Assembly (NCBI GenBank): GCA_016735355.1
Contig: JAERRQ010000018.1
Span: 1 to 12,812, forward strand
DNA: 12,812 nucleotides
Direction: 5' to 3'
Source of the DNA: Desulfobacterales bacterium
GTDB lineage: Bacteria; Desulfobacterota; Desulfobacteria; Desulfobacterales; BuS5
Both the position numbers and the translations under genes were made by a program. The first letter of the stretch is position 1; each line of letters begins with the position of its first letter. The notes beneath the pieces were generated by a model. It did not search any database. It was given only the letters and a program-made list of their open reading frames with translations, and had not been told where the DNA came from. Shown here one piece after another: positions 6,514 through 12,812 of this stretch.

Positions 6514-7134
6514 ATGATCGGTTATTTAGAAGGCAGATTGTTAAAAAAAGAAGACGACAGGATTCTCCTGCTTGCAAACCAAATCGGGTACGAGGTGCTG
6601 GTTCCGGCGGTTGTAATGGATAGACTGAAAATAAAGGATATAGGCAGTGAAGTCTCACTCTATATTTATTATCAGCAGACCGAACGACAGCCAAAGCCTG
6701 TATTAATAGGTTTTAATCATGAGGTTGAGAAAGAATTTTTTCAGTATTTTATTTCAGTGGAAGATATTGGCCCATTAAAGGCCGTAAAAGCTCTTAGTAT
6801 CCCTGTCAGAGAGATAGCACGCGCCATAGAAACAAAGGATGCCGCCAGATTAACACAGTTAAAAGGTATAGGAAAAAGAACGGCTCAAAAAATAATTGCA
6901 TCCCTTGCCGGCAGGATGAATAAATTTGCCTTAATCCATAAAACCGACGAAGAAAAAACTGTTACGGTTCAGAAAGACTTTGAGCAGCAGGTACTCGATG
7001 TTCTTGTTAACCAGCTCGGGCATAAACATACCGATGCTGTGAAAATGATAACAGAGGCCATTAGCAATAACAGCTCTATTTCTACACCGGAGGAACTGTT
7101 TGAAGAAGTATACCGTAACGAGAAGATAGCATGA
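6514..7134 (+). CDS. ruvA: RuvA, Holliday junction-binding subunit of the branch-migration motor
   Basis: RuvA tetramers hold the junction open and load RuvB rings. The 206-aa protein has the N-terminal OB fold ([15 protein letters not shown] ... IGYEVLVP, about 1-65) and two helix-hairpin-helix motifs ([14 protein letters not shown] 81-94; [13 protein letters not shown] 116-128). A flexible linker leads to a C-terminal RuvB-binding domain (about 155-203, [24 protein letters not shown]). The first hairpin reads EDIG where GVG is usual. In the acidic-pin loop the E. coli Glu-Asp pair is represented by Glu57-Arg58 within TERQPKP, so one acidic pin residue appears replaced. The end overlaps the ruvB ATG by four bases. 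Confidence 0.96.
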   Translation: MIGYLEGRLLKKEDDRILLLANQIGYEVLVPAVVMDRLKIKDIGSEVSLYIYYQQTERQPKPVLIGFNHEVEKEFFQYFISVEDIGPLKAVKALSIPVREIARAIETKDAARLTQLKGIGKRTAQKIIASLAGRMNKFALIHKTDEEKTVTVQKDFEQQVLDVLVNQLGHKHTDAVKMITEAISNNSSISTPEELFEEVYRNEKIA

Positions 7135-8147
7135 CTGATGATGTATTGACCTATTCTTCCAAAGATAACGAAATCATGGAAGGTTCCGGACAACCGGTCG
7201 ATCAGGAACCTGAAATCCTTTCACTGCGCCCTGAACGTCTTGTAGAATATGTGGGGCAGCCGGAAGTTGTTGAAACTCTCAAAATCGCCATAGAAGCTGC
7301 GTTATTGCGCCGGGAACCGTTGGAGCATGTTCTTTTTCACGGACCACCCGGACTTGGCAAAACGACTCTTGCCCATATTATTGTGAATGAGATGGGTAAA
7401 AAATTAACTATTACTTCAGGACCCGCCCTTGAAAAAGGTGGAGATCTGCTAGGCATACTGACCCATCTGGAAGAGGGGGATGTCCTTTTTGTGGACGAGA
7501 TACACCGCACCCCTAAAGTCGTAGAGGAATTCCTGTATCCTGCTATGGAGGATTTTGCAGTAGACTTTGTTTTTGACAAAGGCGTTCATGCCAGAAGCCA
7601 TAGATATCGTTTAAAACGTTTTACACTTGTGGGAGCAACTACCAGAGTCGGGCTGATTTCGTCTCCTTTAAGGGACAGGTTCGGAATTTTGCGTAATCTT
7701 GATTTTTACAGCGATGATGATCTGATCAAGATCACAAAACGCTCTTCCTCTCTGCTTGATGTAAAAATTGATGCTGCCGGTGCTGTGGAGCTCGCAAAAA
7801 GGTCAAGGGGTACTCCTAGAATAGTAAACAGGCTCCTTAAACGTGTCCGTGATTATACACAGGTACGAGCAGATGGCTCTATTACCAAAGATATAGTGGA
7901 GGCCGCTCTCTCTCTTGAGGGAGTTGATAAAAAAGGATTAACAAGCCTGGACAGACGTTATCTTGAAACAATTATCAATTTTTACAATGGTGGACCTGTA
8001 GGAATTGAGGCAATATCCGCAACACTTCAGGAAGAGACAGATACGCTTGTTGATCTGGTTGAACCATACCTGTTAAAAATCGGTATGGTTATGAGAACAT
8101 CGTCAGGCCGGGTGGCACCTGAAGTTGCATATAAACATTTAAAGTAA
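7131..8147 (+). CDS. ruvB: RuvB, AAA+ Holliday junction branch-migration helicase
   Basis: RuvB hexamers pump DNA through the RuvA-bound junction using ATP. The 338-aa protein carries Walker [10 protein letters not shown] (71-79), Walker B LFVDEIH (119-125), sensor 1 GATTR (168-172) and the arginine-finger region SPLRDRFG (178-185). The beta-hairpin region that contacts RuvA lies about 141-163, followed by the sensor 2 stretch [17 protein letters not shown] and a C-terminal winged helix (about 265-338). The usual IQRTPRGR near the end is changed to VMRTSSGR. The start overlaps ruvA (ATGA). The TAA stop lies inside the first heptamer, GTAACCG, of the repeat element that begins at 8144. Confidence 0.97.
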   Translation: MTDDVLTYSSKDNEIMEGSGQPVDQEPEILSLRPERLVEYVGQPEVVETLKIAIEAALLRREPLEHVLFHGPPGLGKTTLAHIIVNEMGKKLTITSGPALEKGGDLLGILTHLEEGDVLFVDEIHRTPKVVEEFLYPAMEDFAVDFVFDKGVHARSHRYRLKRFTLVGATTRVGLISSPLRDRFGILRNLDFYSDDDLIKITKRSSSLLDVKIDAAGAVELAKRSRGTPRIVNRLLKRVRDYTQVRADGSITKDIVEAALSLEGVDKKGLTSLDRRYLETIINFYNGGPVGIEAISATLQEETDTLVDLVEPYLLKIGMVMRTSSGRVAPEVAYKHLK

Positions 8148-8330
8148 CCGTTCACGGTTTACAGTTTACGGTTTTCTAAAAAAGGTAAAATTAACAAATC
8201 AGTATGTCCATTTGATTATGAATAATTGATTTGTAAAATTGATTGCCGGGCTGTAAATTCAAATGACGAGTCATAGACTACATTAAGTCTGTATTTCGCC
8301 CCAACTGTTACCGTAAACTGTAAACCGTAA
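8144..8330 (-). repeat. Heptamer-armed inverted-repeat element, copy 2
   Basis: This 187-bp unit is an inverted copy of 4849-5025. Its left arm is 7-mers in phase: GTAACCG, TTCACGG, TTTACAG, TTTACGG (8144-8171). A 19-bp block, ACGGTTTACAGTTTACGGT (8154-8172), is exactly inverted at 8310-8328. Compared with copy 1 it has one extra heptamer at this end and lacks the outermost GTAACCG at the other, so arms vary by whole 7-bp units. It fills most of the 223-bp gap 8148-8370, is non-coding, and its first bases supply the ruvB stop. Confidence 0.88.
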
Positions 8331-8333
8331 AAT

Positions 8334-8357
8334 GCCATATATGGTGGCTATTTTTTT
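8334..8357 (+). terminator. Weak terminator-like hairpin before the SAM hydrolase gene
   Basis: GCCATATATGGTGGC (8334-8348), containing the palindrome CCATATATGG, is followed by TA and seven T. The stem is short and AT-rich, so termination would be inefficient. It may only be an attenuating pause between ruvB and the next gene. Confidence 0.3.
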
Positions 8358-8370
8358 ATAGGATATATCG

Positions 8371-9180
8371 ATGTCTATAATTACTCTTCTTACTGATTTC
8401 GGCATTGAAGATGAGTATGTCGGAATCATGAAAGGAGTTATCCTTTCCATAAATCCCTCTTCAACAATTGTTGACATTACGCATAAAATAGCTCCTCAGG
8501 ATATCATAGATGCAGCTTACAGGATAAAATTTTCCTATAAATATTTCCCCGAAAAAACAGTGCATCTTGTTATCGTCGATCCTGGTGTGGGAAGCGCAAG
8601 ACCTATTATTGCAGCAAAAATACAGGGCCATTATTTTTTGGCCCCTGATAACGGTATCCTTACCCCTTTGTTGGACGATGGGGATATCGATTCTCTTGTT
8701 TTTGTTGAGAATTCCAAATATTTCCTTGAATCCGTCAGTCAGACTTTCCATGGCAGGGATATTTTCGCTCCGGTTGCAGCCCACATATCAAAAGGGATCG
8801 GAATAATGAGGTTAGGCAGACCGGCAGATATAAAAAGTCTGGTACGATTATCTGTGGAAAAGCCGTTTATTGCAGATAATGGTGAGTTTTCAGGAATTAT
8901 AGTCTCCATAGATCGTTTTGGGAATTTGATAACAAATATTGATTATGCGATACTGAAGAAAGTCAGTTGCGCAGCTTGCAGCCTCCAAAAAATCAAGTTT
9001 ATTATTGGAGACGGAGCAGTTTCGGGTTTATCTAAAAGTTATAATAGTGTAAAATTAAAAACACCGCTTGCTATTATTGGAAGCCGTGGATGTCTTGAAA
9101 TAGCGGTTAATTGCGGCAGCGCCAAAGACTTTTTTAACGCTTCCAAATATGATAAAATAAAAATAAGAGCAATTAAATGA
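8371..9180 (+). CDS. SAM hydroxide adenosyltransferase (SAM hydrolase, DUF62 family)
   Basis: Characterised members of this family hydrolyse S-adenosylmethionine to adenosine and methionine using an activated water; the fluorinase and chlorinase are relatives. The 269-aa protein fits end to end: TLLTDFGIEDEYVGIMKG (5-22), VDITHKIAPQDI, VIVDPGVGS with Asp70, Arg77, PDNGILTPLL, FHGRDIFAPVAA with His127, then the C-terminal barrel with DRFGNLITNI (181-190) and GSRGCLEIAVNCGSA. Asp70, Arg77 and His127 correspond to the proposed Asp-Arg-His triad. There is no signal peptide, so it is cytoplasmic. AGGA at 8360-8363 precedes ATG 8371. It overlaps the next gene by four bases. The biological role of these enzymes is unsettled. 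Confidence 0.92.
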   Translation: MSIITLLTDFGIEDEYVGIMKGVILSINPSSTIVDITHKIAPQDIIDAAYRIKFSYKYFPEKTVHLVIVDPGVGSARPIIAAKIQGHYFLAPDNGILTPLLDDGDIDSLVFVENSKYFLESVSQTFHGRDIFAPVAAHISKGIGIMRLGRPADIKSLVRLSVEKPFIADNGEFSGIIVSIDRFGNLITNIDYAILKKVSCAACSLQKIKFIIGDGAVSGLSKSYNSVKLKTPLAIIGSRGCLEIAVNCGSAKDFFNASKYDKIKIRAIK

Positions 9181-10535
9181 ACATTAGCCGAATTGTAATA
9201 TTATTTAAAATTTTTTTTGTTCTGATTCTTTGTTTAGCAATTGAGACAAACATTGATGCTTCACCAGAAGAGCCGGTAGATTCCAACAGGATTCCGGATG
9301 TGCTGATAGGATTTCATTCTGAAAACAGCAAAGCTTATGCCCTGCTTGTTGAAAAGGCTGTTCAGCGGCTTTTTTTTTATAATTGTGACGGTGATTTTAA
9401 AGAAATGTTCAGCATGAAATGTTCAACCGGCAAAATATCCGGCGCAAAAAGTATTTCAGGGGACAAGAAAACACCTGAGGGTGTATATTTTTTTACCAAT
9501 AAATTTTCAGACAAAGATCTTTCTGAAAGATATGGTTTGAAAGCCTTTCCCATGGATTATCCAAATTTTCTCGATCGCGTTAAAGGGAGAAACGGATATT
9601 CTATATGGCTGCATGGAACAGACAAACCTTTGAAATCGAGAAACTCAAATGGTTGTGTTACTCTGCAGGATTCTAATTTGGAAAAACTTTCCGAATATAT
9701 AACGCTGAACAAAACGCCGATAATAATTCTTGAGAATCTCTCATATATATCAGACGATTTAAGGGAGAAGGCTGAAAAATCGGTTTTGTATTTTTTAAAT
9801 ACGTGGAATAATACCCTGCTTGGCGGCACATATCATCAATACCTGAGTTTATACGATTCTGAATATCTCCCTGAAATTGCGTGGTGGACAATATGGACCA
9901 AGCTGAGGAGTTCTTTTATTACATCAGGCCGGTCTTTTAATGTTGAGTTAAAAAATACTTCTATTTTAAAATTTGATTCCGTATATGTTGTTTTATCTGA
10001 CTTGATAATGAAATATGATAATAAAGAAAAATATATATGTACAAAAAAATTTTTTATAGCCTATCAACCTGGAAGATTAAAAATTATCGGAGAAGAATAT
10101 CAGAGCATACCTGAAAATTTCCCCGAAAAGTTCAAAGAGGGAAGTGATAACAGTCCCCTGACGGCAGCCTGCGGAAATATCATCAAAATGGTGAATATAT
10201 ATAAAGAAATCCCGGAAATGATCGAAGGCTGGTTAAAAGCATGGTCTGAAAAAAATATCAAGGAATATGGAAAATATTATGCGGAAGATTTTTTGTCAAA
10301 AGGTATGAGCAAGAAAAGATGGCTGCGGCAAAAAAACGCTTTGAACCGGAAATATAAGTATATAAAAGTTAAAATGGATGACCTTAAAATAAATAAGAAA
10401 AAAGGTATGGGGAGCGTCTCTTTTATTCAGAACTACCAGTCTGATACATACAGGGCGGTTGGCAGAAAAAAACTTTTATTAAAACTTGAAAAAGACGAGT
10501 GGAAAATTTACAGGGAAACCTGGACAAGAATGTGA
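9177..10535 (+). CDS. Exported L,D-transpeptidase (YkuD) with two probable NTF2-like domains
   Basis: The 452-aa protein opens with a signal peptide or anchor (hydrophobic 5-22). Residues about 52-187 are a YkuD domain: YALLVEKAVQRLFFY, TGKISGAKSISGDKKTPEGVY, then SIWLHGTD with His146 and SRNSNGCVTLQD with the catalytic Cys160. Such enzymes make 3-3 cross-links in peptidoglycan or attach proteins to it. Two similar downstream regions, about 196-310 (FLNTWNNTLLGGTYHQYLSLYDSEY) and about 345-450 (WLKAWSEKNIKEYGKYYAEDF), each begin with a W-rich helix and end in beta strands (LKIIGEEY; WKIYRETW), as NTF2-like domains do. That assignment is inferred from pattern. The start overlaps the SAM hydrolase gene (ATGA), so the two are co-translated. 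Confidence 0.88.
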   Translation: MNISRIVILFKIFFVLILCLAIETNIDASPEEPVDSNRIPDVLIGFHSENSKAYALLVEKAVQRLFFYNCDGDFKEMFSMKCSTGKISGAKSISGDKKTPEGVYFFTNKFSDKDLSERYGLKAFPMDYPNFLDRVKGRNGYSIWLHGTDKPLKSRNSNGCVTLQDSNLEKLSEYITLNKTPIIILENLSYISDDLREKAEKSVLYFLNTWNNTLLGGTYHQYLSLYDSEYLPEIAWWTIWTKLRSSFITSGRSFNVELKNTSILKFDSVYVVLSDLIMKYDNKEKYICTKKFFIAYQPGRLKIIGEEYQSIPENFPEKFKEGSDNSPLTAACGNIIKMVNIYKEIPEMIEGWLKAWSEKNIKEYGKYYAEDFLSKGMSKKRWLRQKNALNRKYKYIKVKMDDLKINKKKGMGSVSFIQNYQSDTYRAVGRKKLLLKLEKDEWKIYRETWTRM

Positions 10536-10562
10536 TATCTTTTAACCTTACATATAATATAA

Positions 10563-10582
10563 AGTAACCGTTAACGGTTACT
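10563..10582. repeat. Perfect 20-bp palindrome upstream of clpS
   Basis: AGTAACCGTTAACGGTTACT is a perfect inverted repeat ending 10 bp before the clpS ATG. In 7-bp phase it reads GTAACCG-TTAACGG-TTACTAA, the same units that end the elements at 4849-5025 and 8144-8330, so it may be a core-less remnant. A TATAAT (10553-10558) without a good -35 box lies just upstream; if used, transcription would start inside the palindrome, as at an operator. Which reading is right cannot be decided here. Confidence 0.75.
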
Positions 10583-10592
10583 AAATTTTATT

Positions 10593-10907
10593 ATGAACGA
10601 TTATAATTCAGAAACAAAGGAACGTGTAGACTCCAAAATACAAGAAAAGCTGCATGAGCCTTCCATGTATAAAGTACTGCTCCATAATGATGACTACACT
10701 ACAATGGAGTTTGTTGTGGATATCCTTGTTTCTGTTTTCAACAAATCTCCTGAAAATGCTGTAATCATTATGCTGAATGTTCACAGGCAAGGGATCGGTT
10801 TATGCGGAATATATACTTATGATGTAGCTGAAACAAAAGTGAAAACCGTTCAAGCCATGGCCAGAGAACAAGATTTTCCGCTTAAATGTACCATGGAGAA
10901 GGATTAG
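10593..10907 (+). CDS. clpS: ClpS, N-degron adaptor for ClpAP
   Basis: ClpS binds proteins with destabilising N-terminal residues and hands them to ClpA. The 104-aa protein has the flexible N-terminal extension (about 1-24) needed for delivery. It also has the family core YKVLLHNDDYTTMEFVVDIL (26-45) with the Asn-Asp-Asp that contacts the substrate amino group. NVHRQGIGLCGIYTYDVAETK follows, with the conserved His and G.CG.Y, and then a final helix KVKTVQAMARE. It is normal length. No ribosome site is evident before ATG 10593, and a 20-bp palindrome sits just upstream. clpA starts 3 bp after the stop, the standard clpS-clpA operon. Confidence 0.97.
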   Translation: MNDYNSETKERVDSKIQEKLHEPSMYKVLLHNDDYTTMEFVVDILVSVFNKSPENAVIIMLNVHRQGIGLCGIYTYDVAETKVKTVQAMAREQDFPLKCTMEKD

Positions 10908-10910
10908 ATC

Positions 10911-12812
10911 ATGATAAATAAGGAACTTAGCGCTACGATAGGCTTTGCAGTCAGAGATGCCAAGAAAAGGCGCCATGAATATGTTTGTATCGAACATTTG
11001 CTTTTTGCAATTCTTCACGATGCTACAGGTGTTGATATTATAGAAAATTGCGGCGGGAGTGTTGACCATCTGGGAAAGGCTCTGGAAAAATTTTTTAAAA
11101 CCAGGGTGGATCCTCTTTCCGAAGATATTGATTATCTCCTGCAGCAGACTATAGGTTTTCAGCGGGTTATACAAAGAGCTGTGAATCATGCGCGTTCATC
11201 AGAGAGACAGGATGTTGGCGTATCGGATATCCTGGTGTCGATCTTGTCTGAAAAGGATTCTCATGCTGCATATTTCCTAAAATCAGAGGGTCTGAGTCGT
11301 ATCAATATTTTATATTACCTCTCCCACGGGTCAACTAAAGATTTTACCAAAGCCGTACATACCGATTCTGCTAAAACCGAAAAGGGTAAAACAAAGCAAA
11401 ACAAGAGAGATCCTCTTGAACTATTTACAATTGATCTTGTAAACAGAGCGGCCCTTGGTAAACTGGACCCCCTAATAGGCCGTGACGCTGAACTTGAACG
11501 AACCCTTCAGGTACTCTGCAGAAGGCGCAAGAACAATCCGGTTTTTGTGGGAGATCCCGGGGTAGGAAAAACAGCAATGGCTGAAGGTCTGGCCCTTAAA
11601 ATATCCTCAGGCATAGTTCCCGATTTGCTGAAGGATATGAGCATATACTCTCTTGACCTGGGAGCATTGCTGGCTGGAACCAAATTTAGGGGTGATTTTG
11701 AGAAACGTTTGAAAGATATTCTCGATTCGCTTGAAAAAAAGAAAAATGCGATCCTTTTTATAGATGAAATACATACTATAGTCGGCGCAGGCGCTACAAG
11801 CAGCGGTTCAATGGATGTATCGAATATACTGAAACCGTCTCTTTCAACAGGTGAACTGCGTTGTATCGGATCAACAACCTATGAGGAATATAAAAATCAT
11901 TTTGAAAAAGACCGCGCCCTATCGCGGCGTTTTGAAAAAATAGAGATCTCTGAACCGTCTGTGGATCAGACTTTCAAGATATTAAAGGGTTTACGCAAAG
12001 TATATGAGGAACATCACGGGATTTCTTATACCGACTCGTCTCTTAAGTCGGCCTCAGAGCTTTCCGCCAAATATCTGAATGACCGCTATTTACCTGATAA
12101 GGCCATAGATGTTATCGATGAAGCCGGAGCTTATTTAAGGCTTAAGGGATCTTCCAGAAGAAAAAAGATACATACCAAGGATATAGAAAATATTATTGTT
12201 AAAATGGCCAGGATTCCGTCTTTAAGTGTTTCTACTTCGGACAAGACAGACCTTGAAAGTTTGGAAGACCGCTTGACCGGGGTTGTGTTCGGACAGGATG
12301 AGGCTGTTAAACTCCTTGTAACGTCCATAAAACGTTCACGCGCCGGCCTTGGCAGGCCGAATAGTCCTACAGGATCATTTTTATTCACCGGCCCTACCGG
12401 AGTCGGTAAAACCGAAATGGCCAGGCAGCTTGCAATTATGCTGGGCGTTAAATTTTTACGTTTCGACATGAGCGAATATATGGAGAAGCATGCTGTAGCA
12501 CGGCTTATAGGCGCGCCTCCCGGTTACATAGGATTTGATCAGGGCGGTCTCTTAACCGACGGCATAAGGAAACAGCCTTACAGCGTTCTGCTTCTTGATG
12601 AAATGGAAAAGGCCCATCCGGATCTTTTTAACATTATGCTTCAAGTTCTGGATCATGCCACCCTTACTGATAACAACGGGAAGGAAGCGGATTTTAGAAA
12701 AGTCATAATTATTATGACCTCCAATGTGGGCTCCAGGGAAATAGCCGCACACACAATAGGTTTCGGTGAATCAAAGTTCGATATTGAAGGTAAGGGTAAA
12801 AAGGCGATTGAA
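10911..12812 (+). CDS. clpA: ClpA, AAA+ unfoldase of the ClpAP protease (3' end outside window)
   Basis: ClpA unfolds substrates with two AAA+ rings and threads them into ClpP. The reading frame is open for 634 codons to the window edge; E. coli ClpA has 758, so roughly the last 120 residues are missing. Visible are the Clp N-domain (1-140, where ClpS docks) and a Lys-rich linker (about 141-170). D1 has Walker A GDPGVGKT (214-221), pore loop GTKFRG (256-261) and Walker B ILFIDEIH (281-288). D2 has Walker A GPTGVGKT (494-501), pore loop [13 protein letters not shown] (534-546) and Walker B LLLDEMEK (560-567, Met where Ile is usual). There is no long middle-domain insertion as in ClpB, and clpS adjacency supports ClpA. 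GGAG at 10895-10898, within GGAGAAGGA, precedes ATG 10911. Confidence 0.97.
   Translation, partial: MINKELSATIGFAVRDAKKRRHEYVCIEHLLFAILHDATGVDIIENCGGSVDHLGKALEKFFKTRVDPLSEDIDYLLQQTIGFQRVIQRAVNHARSSERQDVGVSDILVSILSEKDSHAAYFLKSEGLSRINILYYLSHGSTKDFTKAVHTDSAKTEKGKTKQNKRDPLELFTIDLVNRAALGKLDPLIGRDAELERTLQVLCRRRKNNPVFVGDPGVGKTAMAEGLALKISSGIVPDLLKDMSIYSLDLGALLAGTKFRGDFEKRLKDILDSLEKKKNAILFIDEIHTIVGAGATSSGSMDVSNILKPSLSTGELRCIGSTTYEEYKNHFEKDRALSRRFEKIEISEPSVDQTFKILKGLRKVYEEHHGISYTDSSLKSASELSAKYLNDRYLPDKAIDVIDEAGAYLRLKGSSRRKKIHTKDIENIIVKMARIPSLSVSTSDKTDLESLEDRLTGVVFGQDEAVKLLVTSIKRSRAGLGRPNSPTGSFLFTGPTGVGKTEMARQLAIMLGVKFLRFDMSEYMEKHAVARLIGAPPGYIGFDQGGLLTDGIRKQPYSVLLLDEMEKAHPDLFNIMLQVLDHATLTDNNGKEADFRKVIIIMTSNVGSREIAAHTIGFGESKFDIEGKGKKAIE

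Noticed and set aside
10800..11189. 129-codon minus-strand open frame opposite clpS/clpA
   Set aside because: It is antisense to two conserved genes across their junction and shows no protein family features.
12131..12469. 112-codon minus-strand open frame opposite clpA
   Set aside because: It is a shadow of the conserved ClpA D2 region.

Overview
The window is an AT-rich stretch of a Gram-negative chromosome. It carries a complete Tol-Pal outer-membrane system, the Holliday-junction machinery RuvCAB, an S-adenosylmethionine (SAM) hydrolase-like gene, an L,D-transpeptidase-like gene and the ClpS/ClpA proteolysis pair. Protein style points to a deltaproteobacterium in the broad sense (Desulfobacterota, perhaps Desulfobacterales). 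Examples are the RuvC/RuvA sequence variants, the TolA/TonB hybrid look of the energiser, and tol-pal running straight into ruvCAB. This placement is inference and no database was searched.

Layout. Positions 1-210 hold a short open tail of a gene entering from the left (possibly an integrase), a terminator, and tRNA-Arg(CCT) on the minus strand, a typical integration boundary. Positions 211-543 are non-coding: a palindromic element, four 14-bp tandem repeats and a good sigma-70-type promoter. Positions 544-6003 carry tolQ, tolR, tolA, tolB, pal and cpoB. Positions 6014-8147 carry ruvC, ruvA and ruvB, closely packed. Positions 8371-10535 carry the SAM hydrolase-like gene, overlapping a YkuD-type L,D-transpeptidase with two probable NTF2-like domains. 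Positions 10593-12812 carry clpS and clpA; clpA runs off the right edge after 634 codons. All protein genes are on the plus strand.

How the genes work together. TolQ/TolR form the proton-driven motor, TolA spans the periplasm, and TolB and Pal couple it to the outer membrane and peptidoglycan. CpoB links this to wall synthesis during constriction, and the L,D-transpeptidase is a further wall enzyme. RuvAB branch-migrates Holliday junctions and RuvC cuts them. ClpS delivers N-degron substrates to ClpA (with ClpP, not in the window).

The genes are ordinary; the unusual material lies between them. Every intergenic gap longer than about 50 bp holds an inverted-repeat element. Two gaps (4849-5025 and 8144-8330) carry opposite-orientation copies of one roughly 180-bp element whose ends are arrays of 7-bp units. 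A 20-bp palindrome before clpS looks like the same ends without the core. A third element (1742-1882) has the same heptamer architecture with a different heptamer and core. A separate palindromic family, with shared ends and middle, occurs at 215-314 and 2747-2869. These repeats are the best candidates for something undescribed.
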